The position numbers and the translations under genes were made by a program. From contig CALLKH010000303.1 of assembly GCA_938008425.1 (NCBI GenBank), positions 1 to 11,717 on the forward strand: 11,717 nucleotides of DNA, read 5' to 3'. The notes beneath the pieces were generated by a model. That model was not told the DNA's origin. It ran no database searches and saw nothing but the letters and a program-made list of their open reading frames with translations. This stretch comes from an uncultured Planctomycetaceae bacterium. GTDB taxonomy: Bacteria > Planctomycetota > Phycisphaerae > UBA1845 > UTPLA1. Below, one piece after another: positions 1-6,278 of the stretch (positions are counted from its first letter, which is position 1; every line of letters begins with the position of its first letter).

Positions 1-715
1 CTTCGATCGCCTGGCGGATGATGTTGGCCTTTCCTTCGCCGAATGCGAGCAGGATGACTCTGCGGGCATCGAGAATGGTGCCGACGCCCATGGTGATCGC
101 CTTGCGCGGCACGTTCCATTCGCCGAAGAAGTCCGACGCGGCATCCATGCGCGTCACCTTGTCGAGCGTGATGAGTCGCGTGCGGCTGGCGCGTCCCGAT
201 CCCGGTTCGTTGAAGCCGATGTGGCCGGTGCGGCCGATGCCGAGAAGCTGGAGATCGATTCCGCCGGCGTCGTCGATTTTCTTCTCGTATTGTTCGCAGT
301 AGTCGGCGATGCTCTCCAGGCGAATCGTCCCGTCGGGCACGTGGACGTTGGCCGGGTCGATGTCGATGTGATCGAACAGATACTCGGCCATGTACCGGCG
401 GTAGCTTTGAAGCGCCTGGGGCTGCATCGGCCAGTACTCATCGAGATTGAACGTTTCGACATTGCGGAACGACAGCGCCTCTTCGCGATGGAGCCGAACG
501 AGTTCCTCGTAGACGCCGACGGGCGTGGAGCCGGTGGCGAGGCCGAGCACGGCGCGTTCGTTTTGCGACGCCTTTCGTCTTATCAGGTCGGCAATTTCGC
601 GGGCGACGGCGGCCGCGGCTGCGGTGCTGGAGTCATAGACGATCGCGCAGGTGTCCCGGAGGGGGTCGGACTGTCGCCGGCGTTTGCCGAGGGGAAATCG
701 ATGAAGAATATGCAT
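1..715 (-). CDS. nagB: Glucosamine-6-phosphate deaminase (NagB family), 3' end beyond the window
   Basis: The visible 238 residues form the sugar isomerase/deaminase fold of NagB, which converts glucosamine 6-phosphate to fructose 6-phosphate plus ammonia in the cytoplasm. Visible motifs are LGLATGSTP (57-65, phosphate loop), FNLDEY (89-94, whose D92 matches E. coli Asp72), GIGRTGHIGFNEP (159-171) and TMGVGTILDA (208-217). His165 and Glu170 match E. coli His143 and Glu148, but the position of Asp141 is Thr163. From memory, the RTGH form is typical of the long bacterial NagB proteins of about 640 residues that carry a C-terminal PIG-L/LmbE deacetylase domain. Such a domain would lie left of the window and cannot be seen. 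The ATG at 715 is preceded by GAGGA (723-727 on the plus strand) with 7 bases of spacing. The gene diverges from the glucosidase. The family call is firm; whether it is the fused form is inference. Confidence 0.93.
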   Translation of the reverse strand, partial: MHILHRFPLGKRRRQSDPLRDTCAIVYDSSTAAAAAVAREIADLIRRKASQNERAVLGLATGSTPVGVYEELVRLHREEALSFRNVETFNLDEYWPMQPQALQSYRRYMAEYLFDHIDIDPANVHVPDGTIRLESIADYCEQYEKKIDDAGGIDLQLLGIGRTGHIGFNEPGSGRASRTRLITLDKVTRMDAASDFFGEWNVPRKAITMGVGTILDARRVILLAFGEGKANIIRQAIE

Positions 716-880
716 GGCGTAGTCCTCGCAGTCCTATTCAAAGTGCCTGCTTGTGGAGGCGTATCTGAATATCGGCAATTCCGGCAGGCGGACTTGGCGG
801 CGAAAACCCGGACCGGCCTGATGCTGGATTGTGTGCAATCCTAAGAAATGCGTGGTATCAGCAGCGCCGGCGTGGGTTCA

Positions 881-910
881 CGGTGTAACCGGCGATGTTT
901 TTCAACATCG
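881..910. promoter_or_regulatory. Two adjacent small palindromes in the divergent nagB/glucosidase spacer
   Basis: Bases 881-891 read CGGT-GTA-ACCG. Bases 893-910 form a hairpin with the stem CGATGTT/AACATCG and the loop TTTC. They lie about 60-90 bases before the glucosidase start and about 170 bases before the nagB start. They could be an operator or a 5' UTR hairpin. Neither has a run of T after it, so a terminator is unlikely. A function is a guess; only the symmetry is seen. Confidence 0.3.
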
Positions 911-960
911 AAATAGAGTTACCAGCCTGACAATAGGTTCGCGGCCCCCGTTCTATCCGA

Positions 961-964
961 AGGA
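961..964 (+). promoter_or_regulatory. Ribosome binding site of the glucosidase gene
   Basis: AGGA lies 8 bases before the ATG at 973. It supports that start, and the predicted N-terminus (TEHLRLDQSRKGEKQWKKWG) is what this family normally begins with. Confidence 0.7.
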
Positions 965-972
965 ATTTTGAG

Positions 973-3804
973 ATGAAAAAGACGACCGAACATCTGCGTC
1001 TTGACCAGAGTCGAAAGGGCGAAAAGCAATGGAAGAAGTGGGGCCCCTACCTGAGCGATCGACAGTGGGGCACGGTGCGCGAGGACTATAGCCCGGACGG
1101 CACGGCGTGGGATTATTTCTCCCACGACGCCTCGCGCAGCCGTGCATATCGCTGGGGCGAGGACGGCCTCGCGGGGTTCAGCGATGATCGGCAGCGAATC
1201 TGCCTCGGCATCGCCCTGTGGAACGGGCGCGATCCGATTCTGAAGGAGCGTCTCTTCGGGTTGACCAACAGCGAGGGCAATCACGGCGAGGACGTGAAAG
1301 AACTCTACTACCACCTCGACGCGACGCCGACGCACTCCTTTCTGAAGATGCTCTACAAGTATCCGCAGGCCGAGTTTCCGTATCGACTGCTGGTTGACGA
1401 GAACCGCCGCCGGGGCAAGCAGGAGCCGGAGTTTGAACTGCTCGACACCGGCGTCTTCGATGATGACCGGTATTTTGACGTCGTCGTGGAGTATGCCCGC
1501 GCGGAGGTGGACGACATCCTCATGCGCGTGACGGTTCACAACAGGGGGCCCGACGCGGCGAAGATTCACCTGCTGCCGCAAATCTGGTTTCGCAATACCT
1601 GGTCGTGGTCGGAGGGGGTCGAGAAGCCGACGCTGGCGGCGACCGGCGCCGGTGAAATCGCGGTGAGTCACCCCGAGCTCGGCGCGTATCGATTCCTTGT
1701 CGACGGATCGGCCACGCTGGTCTTCACCGAGAACGAGTCCAACCAGCGGCGGCTCTGGGGCGCAGGCGACGATGGGTTCTTCAAGGACGCCTTTCACGAT
1801 TATGTCGTCCACGGCCGCACCGAGGCGGTGAATGCCGACGCGGCGGGCACGAAGGCTGCGGCCCATTATGCGCTCGACGTGCCGGCGGGCGGGTCGGTGA
1901 CAGTTCGCGCCCGATTGACGAAAGCCGCGGCGACGAAGAAGTCGGCGTTTCTCGAATTCGATTCGACGTTTGCCGCGAGAATCAGCGAGGCCGATGAGTT
2001 CTACGGTCATTTGCAGGCCGAGATGGTCGACGCCGAGGCGAAGATGATTCAGCGTCAGGCGCTGGCGGGGCTGATCTGGACGAAGCAGTTTTTCTACTTT
2101 GACGTGCCGCAGTGGTTGCACGGCGATCCGGGGCAGCCCGCGCCGCCGGCCGAGCGATGCCGCGGCCGCAACCGGGAGTGGATGCACCTCAACAACGCGG
2201 ACATTCTCTCGGTGCCCGACAAGTGGGAGTATCCGTGGTATGCGGCGTGGGATCTCGCGTTCCATGCCGTGCCGTTCGCGATGGTCGATGCGGAGTTCGC
2301 CAAGGAGCAGTTGCTTCTGCTGACGCGCGAATGGTACATGCACCCGAACGGGCAGCTCCCGGCGTACGAGTGGGCGTTCGGCGATGTGAATCCGCCGGTG
2401 CATGCCTGGGCGACGTGGCGCGTGTTCCAGATGGATCGCAAGGATCGTCGCGTCGCCGGCGAGGCGGATTATCCGGGCGATTTGGAGTTCCTGGAGCGTG
2501 TCTTTCACAAGTTGATGCTGAACTTCACCTGGTGGGTGAATCGAAAGGACGCCGAGGGGCGAAACATTTTTCAGGGCGGCTTCCTCGGCATGGACAACAT
2601 CGGCGTGTTCGATCGCAGCGCCGCGTTGCCGACGGGCGGGTTCATCAATCAGGCCGATGGCACGGCGTGGATGGCGATGTACTGCCTGAATCTTCTTCGC
2701 ATCGCGCTCGAACTGGCGCAGCACAACCACGTCTATGAGGACATCGCCACGAAGTTCTTCGAGCACTTCCTGGGCATCGCCGAGGCGATGACGGATGTCG
2801 GCGGCGAGGCGACGCGTCGCGCCGAACACCATGCAGGCGTCGATCTGTGGGACGATGACGACGCGTTTTTCTATGACGTGCTCAGCCTGCCGGACGGCCG
2901 CAAGGTGCCGCTCAAGGTTCGATCGATGGTCGGGCTGATTCCGCTCTTCGCCGTCGAAACGCTGGAACCGGCGTTGCTCGAAAAGCTGCCGGAATTCACG
3001 AAGCGGCTGGAGTGGTACCTGATTTACCGGCCGGACCTGGCGGCGCTGGTGTCGCACTGGACCGTGCCGCGGCAGGGCGATCGGCGGCTCTTGGCGCTGC
3101 TTCGCGGGCATCGGATGAAGTGCGTGCTTCGGCGGATGCTGGACGAGACCGAGTTTCTGTCGGACTATGGCGTGCGGTCGATCTCGAAGGCTCATCGCGA
3201 CGAGCCCTACGTCTTCAACCTCGACGGCCATCTGCTTAGCGTGCAGTATCAGCCGGCCGAGTCGGACAGCGGCCTCTTCGGCGGCAATTCGAACTGGCGC
3301 GGGCCGATCTGGTTCCCGGTGAACTACCTGCTCATTGAGTCGCTACAGAAATTCCATCACTACTACGGCGACGATTTCAAGATCGAATGTCCGACGGGCT
3401 CGGGCGTGTTCATGACTATCCGCGAGGTGGCGGATGAGCTGGCATCGCGACTCTGCCGAGTCTTCAAGCGCGACGCGGCGGGGCGACGGCCGGTGTTCGG
3501 CGAGTGCGCGAAGCTTCAGAATGACCCGAACTTCCGCGATCACATCCTGTTCCACGAGTATTTCAACGGCGACAACGGCCGCGGGGTCGGGGCGAACCAT
3601 CAATGCGGCTGGACGGCGCTGGCGGCGAAGATGCTCATGCCGCGTCGAGGTGACAGCGGCGAGACGATTGTCGCGAAGATGCCGACGAAAGCGGCGGTCG
3701 TCGAGAAGGCGAGGGCGGCAGTCGTTGAAAAGCGGAATGATGCGCAGGATGTGGCGGGCGCCGCGGCACGGGCGCCGGCGGGGGTCAATCGGTCAGCGAG
3801 TTGA
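973..3804 (+). CDS. GH63/MGH1-like glucosidase, cytoplasmic, 943 residues
   Basis: A large glycoside hydrolase of the (alpha/alpha)6-barrel type related to GH63 (processing glucosidase/YgjK) and GH37 trehalase. It probably removes glucose or a similar sugar from alpha-linked oligosaccharides; the substrate cannot be told from sequence. The N-terminal part has the conserved WGPYLSDRQWGTVREDYS, LTNSEGNHGEDVKE and ELLDTGVFDDDRYFD blocks. The barrel follows, with WYAAWDLAFH (422-431), GGFLGMDN (535-542), NSNWRGPIWFP (772-782) and FHEYFNGDNGRGVGANHQCGWT (860-881). By analogy with the trehalase/YgjK active sites I propose Asp541 as general acid and Glu862 as general base. There is no signal peptide, so the enzyme should be cytoplasmic. 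Residues 891-943 are an Ala/Lys/Arg-rich tail with two copies of AAVVEK (907-912, 915-920) outside the catalytic domain. No adjacent transporter is visible. Family confidence is high, substrate confidence low. Confidence 0.92.
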   Translation: MKKTTEHLRLDQSRKGEKQWKKWGPYLSDRQWGTVREDYSPDGTAWDYFSHDASRSRAYRWGEDGLAGFSDDRQRICLGIALWNGRDPILKERLFGLTNSEGNHGEDVKELYYHLDATPTHSFLKMLYKYPQAEFPYRLLVDENRRRGKQEPEFELLDTGVFDDDRYFDVVVEYARAEVDDILMRVTVHNRGPDAAKIHLLPQIWFRNTWSWSEGVEKPTLAATGAGEIAVSHPELGAYRFLVDGSATLVFTENESNQRRLWGAGDDGFFKDAFHDYVVHGRTEAVNADAAGTKAAAHYALDVPAGGSVTVRARLTKAAATKKSAFLEFDSTFAARISEADEFYGHLQAEMVDAEAKMIQRQALAGLIWTKQFFYFDVPQWLHGDPGQPAPPAERCRGRNREWMHLNNADILSVPDKWEYPWYAAWDLAFHAVPFAMVDAEFAKEQLLLLTREWYMHPNGQLPAYEWAFGDVNPPVHAWATWRVFQMDRKDRRVAGEADYPGDLEFLERVFHKLMLNFTWWVNRKDAEGRNIFQGGFLGMDNIGVFDRSAALPTGGFINQADGTAWMAMYCLNLLRIALELAQHNHVYEDIATKFFEHFLGIAEAMTDVGGEATRRAEHHAGVDLWDDDDAFFYDVLSLPDGRKVPLKVRSMVGLIPLFAVETLEPALLEKLPEFTKRLEWYLIYRPDLAALVSHWTVPRQGDRRLLALLRGHRMKCVLRRMLDETEFLSDYGVRSISKAHRDEPYVFNLDGHLLSVQYQPAESDSGLFGGNSNWRGPIWFPVNYLLIESLQKFHHYYGDDFKIECPTGSGVFMTIREVADELASRLCRVFKRDAAGRRPVFGECAKLQNDPNFRDHILFHEYFNGDNGRGVGANHQCGWTALAAKMLMPRRGDSGETIVAKMPTKAAVVEKARAAVVEKRNDAQDVAGAAARAPAGVNRSAS

Positions 3805-3811
3805 TATTGCT

Positions 3812-3945
3812 CAGCCCGAGCCACGGTAGTGGCAGAAGCATTGAACCCTGCCCTAGCCACGGCTGTGGCGGAAGAACGTCAACCCACCTCAACCGTCGTA
3901 GTGGTGTAATAGCAAAGTACCGACATCGCCGCGGCAGCAGCGGAA
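3812..3945 (+). repeat. Degenerate copies of a GCCAC-N4-GTGGC palindromic repeat
   Basis: At least two clear units lie head to tail just after the glucosidase stop. The first has GCCAC (3820-3824), GGTA, GTGGC (3829-3833), then AGAA. The second has GCCAC (3856-3860), GGCT, GTGGC (3865-3869), then GGAAGAA. A third, decayed unit at 3927-3945 reads CGCCGCGGCAGCAGCGGAA. Each is preceded by a pyrimidine-rich CCC/GCCC stretch. The units resemble bacterial REP elements: short imperfect palindromes outside genes, often between convergent genes as here. No RAYT transposase gene is in the window. The small open frames they create (encoding LPPLPWL-like peptides) are not genes. Confidence 0.75.
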
Positions 3946-3953
3946 AGGCGTCG

Positions 3954-4160
3954 CCCAGCCTTAGCCACGGCAGTGGCGGTAGAATGTAGCCCACGTCGCA
4001 AGACGTGGGTAGACGGCGAAGAGGTGCCTCAGCCCCGGCAGGGGCGAGAGAATCGGTTTGCCATGCCCTCTTTCGCCCCTAACGGGGCTGGTCGTGTCAT
4101 AGCATCGACACCCACGGTTTGCGACGTGGGCTACATTCTACCGCCACTGCCGTGGCTGGG
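3954..4160. repeat. Nested REP/BIME-like inverted repeat element
   Basis: The outer arms are 3963-4010 and 4110-4157, 48 bases each, inverted and identical at 46 positions by my count. Each arm holds two palindromes: A (GCCAC-GGCA-GTGGC, 3964-3977) and B (CCCACGTC-GCAA-GACGTGGG, 3990-4009). The inner arms are C (GCCCC-GGCA-GGGGC, 4032-4045) and C' (GCCCC-TAAC-GGGGC, 4075-4088), each with matching flanks. The order is A-B-C, spacer of about 20 bases, C'-B'-A'. The element lies between convergent genes and could act as a transcription barrier or mRNA 3' end structure. No flanking target duplication is evident. It fits a BIME (paired REP) or a small MITE; BIME is preferred because every unit is itself a hairpin. 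Confidence 0.8.
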
Positions 4161-4273
4161 TTGCTCTGCGATGTACGGTTTGATTCGTGCGACTATGAGC
4201 ATTTGCTGCGGCTGGGATTCACTGACTCGGCGGGGATATTCACTTGCGGGCGGGGCGACGAATCGGATGCAGC
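4161..4273. other. Remaining intergenic DNA between the repeats and the TPR-like gene
   Basis: These bases complete the gene-free stretch of about 470 bases after the glucosidase. I see no coding potential, palindrome or terminator in this part; short frames here have no ribosome binding site and no recognisable product. Confidence 0.5.
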
Positions 4274-4732
4274 TTACCAGGTCGAATGCGGCGCTTCCTT
4301 GTACTTGACGGGTCCGATCGGGTTCGCCGAAGGCGAGGCGCCGCCATGCTGCCGGGCGATCGCGAGATTTTCTTCGCAGGCTTTGCGGCCATCGGCGTTC
4401 AGTGCATCGGACCTCAGAAGTTCCTCGATTAATTTTACGGCGTCGTCATAGCGGCCGACGCGGATGAGAAACACTGCTCGCGACTGCTGCACAAAGAGAA
4501 AGTGCTGAAGCGACTGAATCCGAGCGTCGTCGAAAGCCAGGAGCGCCCCGTCGATCGAGCCCATCTGTTCCCGCACGTTGGCGAGATTCAGGCCCATGAT
4601 CGCCTTGTCGGCCTGGCCGACATCGGGCCGGTTGCAGATATCCACGAAGATTTTTTCGGCGCCGGCGAAATCTTTGTTGTCGTACAGTGCCGCGGCGCGG
4701 TGAACTTCGTCCTGCCAGGTCGGGGTGGTCAT
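4274..4732 (-). CDS. Small TPR-like helical protein, function unknown
   Basis: The 152-residue product is predicted to be helical. Two stretches look like tetratricopeptide repeat hairpins: ALYDNKDFAGAEKIFVDI (15-32) with NLANVREQMGSIDGALLAFD (49-68), and AVFLIRVGRYDDAVKLIEEL (86-105). The N-terminus is hydrophilic and I see no signal peptide or membrane segment, so a cytoplasmic scaffold or binding role is likely. The tail after 128 is Gly/Ser/Pro-rich and probably disordered. I choose the ATG at 4732 because AGGAG (4741-4745 on the plus strand) lies 8 bases upstream. A longer open frame up to 5002 would overlap the divergent gene, and its extra residues are low-quality Arg/Gln-rich sequence. 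It diverges from the membrane protein gene with a 96-base spacer, so the two may share a control region. I do not recognise a named family. Confidence 0.72.
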   Translation of the reverse strand: MTTPTWQDEVHRAAALYDNKDFAGAEKIFVDICNRPDVGQADKAIMGLNLANVREQMGSIDGALLAFDDARIQSLQHFLFVQQSRAVFLIRVGRYDDAVKLIEELLRSDALNADGRKACEENLAIARQHGGASPSANPIGPVKYKEAPHSTW

Positions 4733-4740
4733 TGAATGCG

Positions 4741-4745
4741 CTCCT
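4741..4745 (-). promoter_or_regulatory. Ribosome binding site that fixes the TPR-like gene start
   Basis: On the minus strand AGGAG stands 8 bases before the ATG at 4732. This argues against the in-frame upstream starts. Confidence 0.7.
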
Positions 4746-4815
4746 TCTGTCGCCAATAATAGGGCAACGGCGGTGAATTTCGAGCACCGAAGTTTTCTGC
4801 CGGGAATGTCGGGCT

Positions 4816-4820
4816 GGAGG
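4816..4820 (+). promoter_or_regulatory. Ribosome binding site of the membrane protein gene
   Basis: GGAGG stands 8 bases before the ATG at 4829. It supports this frame as a real gene although no family is recognised. Confidence 0.7.
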
Positions 4821-4828
4821 CGCTGGTC

Positions 4829-5509
4829 ATGGTCCTTGATCTCGCTGGGAATATTCATGTTGTTCTGTTGCTGCTGGTCCCTGTGACGACCCTTGTCGCC
4901 TGCCTGACCCGGCCGCGGCGCATGCCCTCGCTCAAGCGGTTCACGTTCTCCCTGCTCGGCTCCGCGCTGCTGATGGCGGTCATGTTCATTTTCAGCCACC
5001 ACATGACTCTCGAAGGGAACGCGGTGATCCAGTGGGTTCTGCCGGGGATTTCCCTGTTCCTGTGTCTCTGTTTTCTGAAGGTGGATCGTGAACGGCGTAC
5101 GGCCGCAGCCCTGTGCGTCGTGATGATGTTGCTGCTGTCACAACAGTTCGACAACATGGTGCGCGGTCCGTTCTGGACGGGTAATCCAGATTTCCCGGGA
5201 ATGGCAAAGGTAAAGACGAATTCGCTAATGCAGAAACTGGAGATTTCGGAAGAAGCAAAGTCGATGGCTGGGGAAACATTCCCCGAGGGCTGGCTGCGCG
5301 AATCGCCGCTGGTAGAGCGATTCGATTTTCTCGACGACTTGGATTGGCCCGTGGGGCAGGAGATTCAACCCGTCTGGCACTCGTCGTTCACCGGTCTGTA
5401 TCGAACGCGGCCGATCGAGCAGGACTACTGGTATCCCGGCGGTCCGCTGGGTGACGCCGCCGAGCGGCTTGACCTGAAGGATCGAGCCCATCCTCCACCG
5501 GAGAATTGA
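4829..5509 (+). CDS. Membrane protein with about four transmembrane helices, function unknown
   Basis: The 226-residue product has four hydrophobic segments at roughly 9-26, 39-56, 67-84 and 90-107. They are joined by short loops with basic residues (TRPRRMPSLKR, 27-37, and KVDRERR, 84-90), which by the positive-inside rule lie in the cytoplasm. After helix 4 comes a soluble C-terminal part of about 115 residues rich in acidic, aromatic and proline residues (for example WTGNPDFPGM, FDFLDDLDWPVG, YWYPGGPLG). With four helices and the first loop inside, the tail would be on the same side as the N-terminus, probably outside. A good GGAGG site precedes the start. Amino acid composition differs clearly from the Arg-rich false frames around it, which supports a real gene. 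It ends 15 bases before the stop of the convergent methyltransferase-like gene. I do not recognise a family. Confidence 0.75.
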   Translation: MVLDLAGNIHVVLLLLVPVTTLVACLTRPRRMPSLKRFTFSLLGSALLMAVMFIFSHHMTLEGNAVIQWVLPGISLFLCLCFLKVDRERRTAAALCVVMMLLLSQQFDNMVRGPFWTGNPDFPGMAKVKTNSLMQKLEISEEAKSMAGETFPEGWLRESPLVERFDFLDDLDWPVGQEIQPVWHSSFTGLYRTRPIEQDYWYPGGPLGDAAERLDLKDRAHPPPEN

Positions 5510-5524
5510 GAGCACCGGCCTGCG

Positions 5525-6175
5525 TTACCACACGCCGGGCAGAACGCGATACTTCACCCTCGCCGCATACTCCGGATAGCCCGGCAGGTTTTCGTGCAGA
5601 AACTTGTCTTCCAGGAGCAGGCGCCGCGTCACCAGCATGTACATCACCGCGAGCGGCGCGAGCGACCACCACGACCCGAGCGCCATCGACAGTGCCGGCC
5701 ATGAAAAGTACGTGCTCGCGTACCCGGGGTGGCGAATGTAAGCGTATGGCCCGGAGGTGATGACGTGATGGCCGCGCTCGGACTGAATGCGAACGACGGG
5801 CGAGAAAAACTTGTTCGTGACGAGCGCCCATCCGCCGATTGCCAGCCCGGCTGCGAAGACGACCAATCCGAGAACCTGCCCCCACACCGGCACCGTGTCT
5901 GACCAGTGAAACCGGCCGACATCAAGCCCCGCGATGATCAACGTCGCGAACAGACACGGCGCGCCGAGCGTGCGCAGATGGCGATCCTGACCGCCGGGCG
6001 CAGGCTTCGTCCGTTCCTTGAGCAGGTCCGGGTCGATGCGCGGGCCGAGTAAGATTCCGAGCGGGACCGGCATCAGCGTTGCCAACCAGAAGAACGGCAG
6101 ATCAATCCGCCCGGCCGACGGGAAGAGAAAGATCCCCGTAATGATGGGAATGGTCAGCGTGATGTAGTTCTTCAC
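5525..6175 (-). CDS. Isoprenylcysteine carboxyl methyltransferase-like (ICMT/PEMT family) membrane protein, GTG start
   Basis: The 216-residue product is an integral membrane protein with hydrophobic segments near 4-19, 28-43, 72-88, 98-118, 153-168 and 170-187. The C-terminal half carries the ICMT/PEMT signature: VITSGPYAYIRHPGYAS (138-154, the SAM-binding motif), LLLEDKFL (186-193) and LPGYPEYAARVKYRVLPG (197-214). Members transfer a methyl group from S-adenosylmethionine to small or lipid-like membrane substrates; bacterial members are mostly uncharacterised and the substrate is unknown here. I choose GTG at 6175 because AGGAGG lies 7 bases before it. An ATG at 6289 would overlap the divergent dehydrogenase start and add 38 residues of poor sequence. 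It is convergent with the four-helix membrane protein and divergent from the dehydrogenase. Confidence 0.88.
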   Translation of the reverse strand: MKNYITLTIPIITGIFLFPSAGRIDLPFFWLATLMPVPLGILLGPRIDPDLLKERTKPAPGGQDRHLRTLGAPCLFATLIIAGLDVGRFHWSDTVPVWGQVLGLVVFAAGLAIGGWALVTNKFFSPVVRIQSERGHHVITSGPYAYIRHPGYASTYFSWPALSMALGSWWSLAPLAVMYMLVTRRLLLEDKFLHENLPGYPEYAARVKYRVLPGVW

Positions 6176-6182
6176 GATCAGG

Positions 6183-6188
6183 CCTCCT
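6183..6188 (-). promoter_or_regulatory. Ribosome binding site deciding the GTG start of the ICMT-like gene
   Basis: A full AGGAGG on the minus strand sits 7 bases before GTG at 6175. No comparable site precedes the longer ATG start at 6289. Confidence 0.8.
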
Positions 6189-6278
6189 CGATCGCCCGCT
6201 TCGGATTGTAACGCGATCGACCGGCGTCGCATCCAAAGGGCATTCGGGATCACTGTTTTCACGCTGGAGCCAACATTC

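Noticed and set aside
221..844. A 207-residue plus-strand open frame opposite nagB
   Set aside because: It is antisense to the deaminase, whose motifs are unmistakable on the other strand.
919..3231. A 770-residue open frame on the minus strand opposite the glucosidase
   Set aside because: It is antisense to a clear enzyme gene. Its product is Arg/His/Val-rich without any motif, which is the usual shadow of high-GC coding DNA.
3785..3994. A minus-strand small open frame coding LPPLPWL-type peptides
   Set aside because: It is produced by the palindromic repeats themselves. It has no ribosome site and its periodic content simply reads out the repeat units.
3812..4160. Possible CRISPR array
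   Set aside because: The repeats are short palindromes with irregular spacing and both orientations. There are no equal-length spacers and no cas genes.
4733..5002. N-terminal extension of the TPR-like gene up to 5002
   Set aside because: It would overlap the divergent membrane protein gene, and a good AGGAG site marks the start at 4732.
5493..5503. CTCC-ACC-GGAG mini-hairpin at the junction of the convergent genes near 5509
   Set aside because: The stem is only 4 bp with no T-run on either side; too weak to call a terminator.
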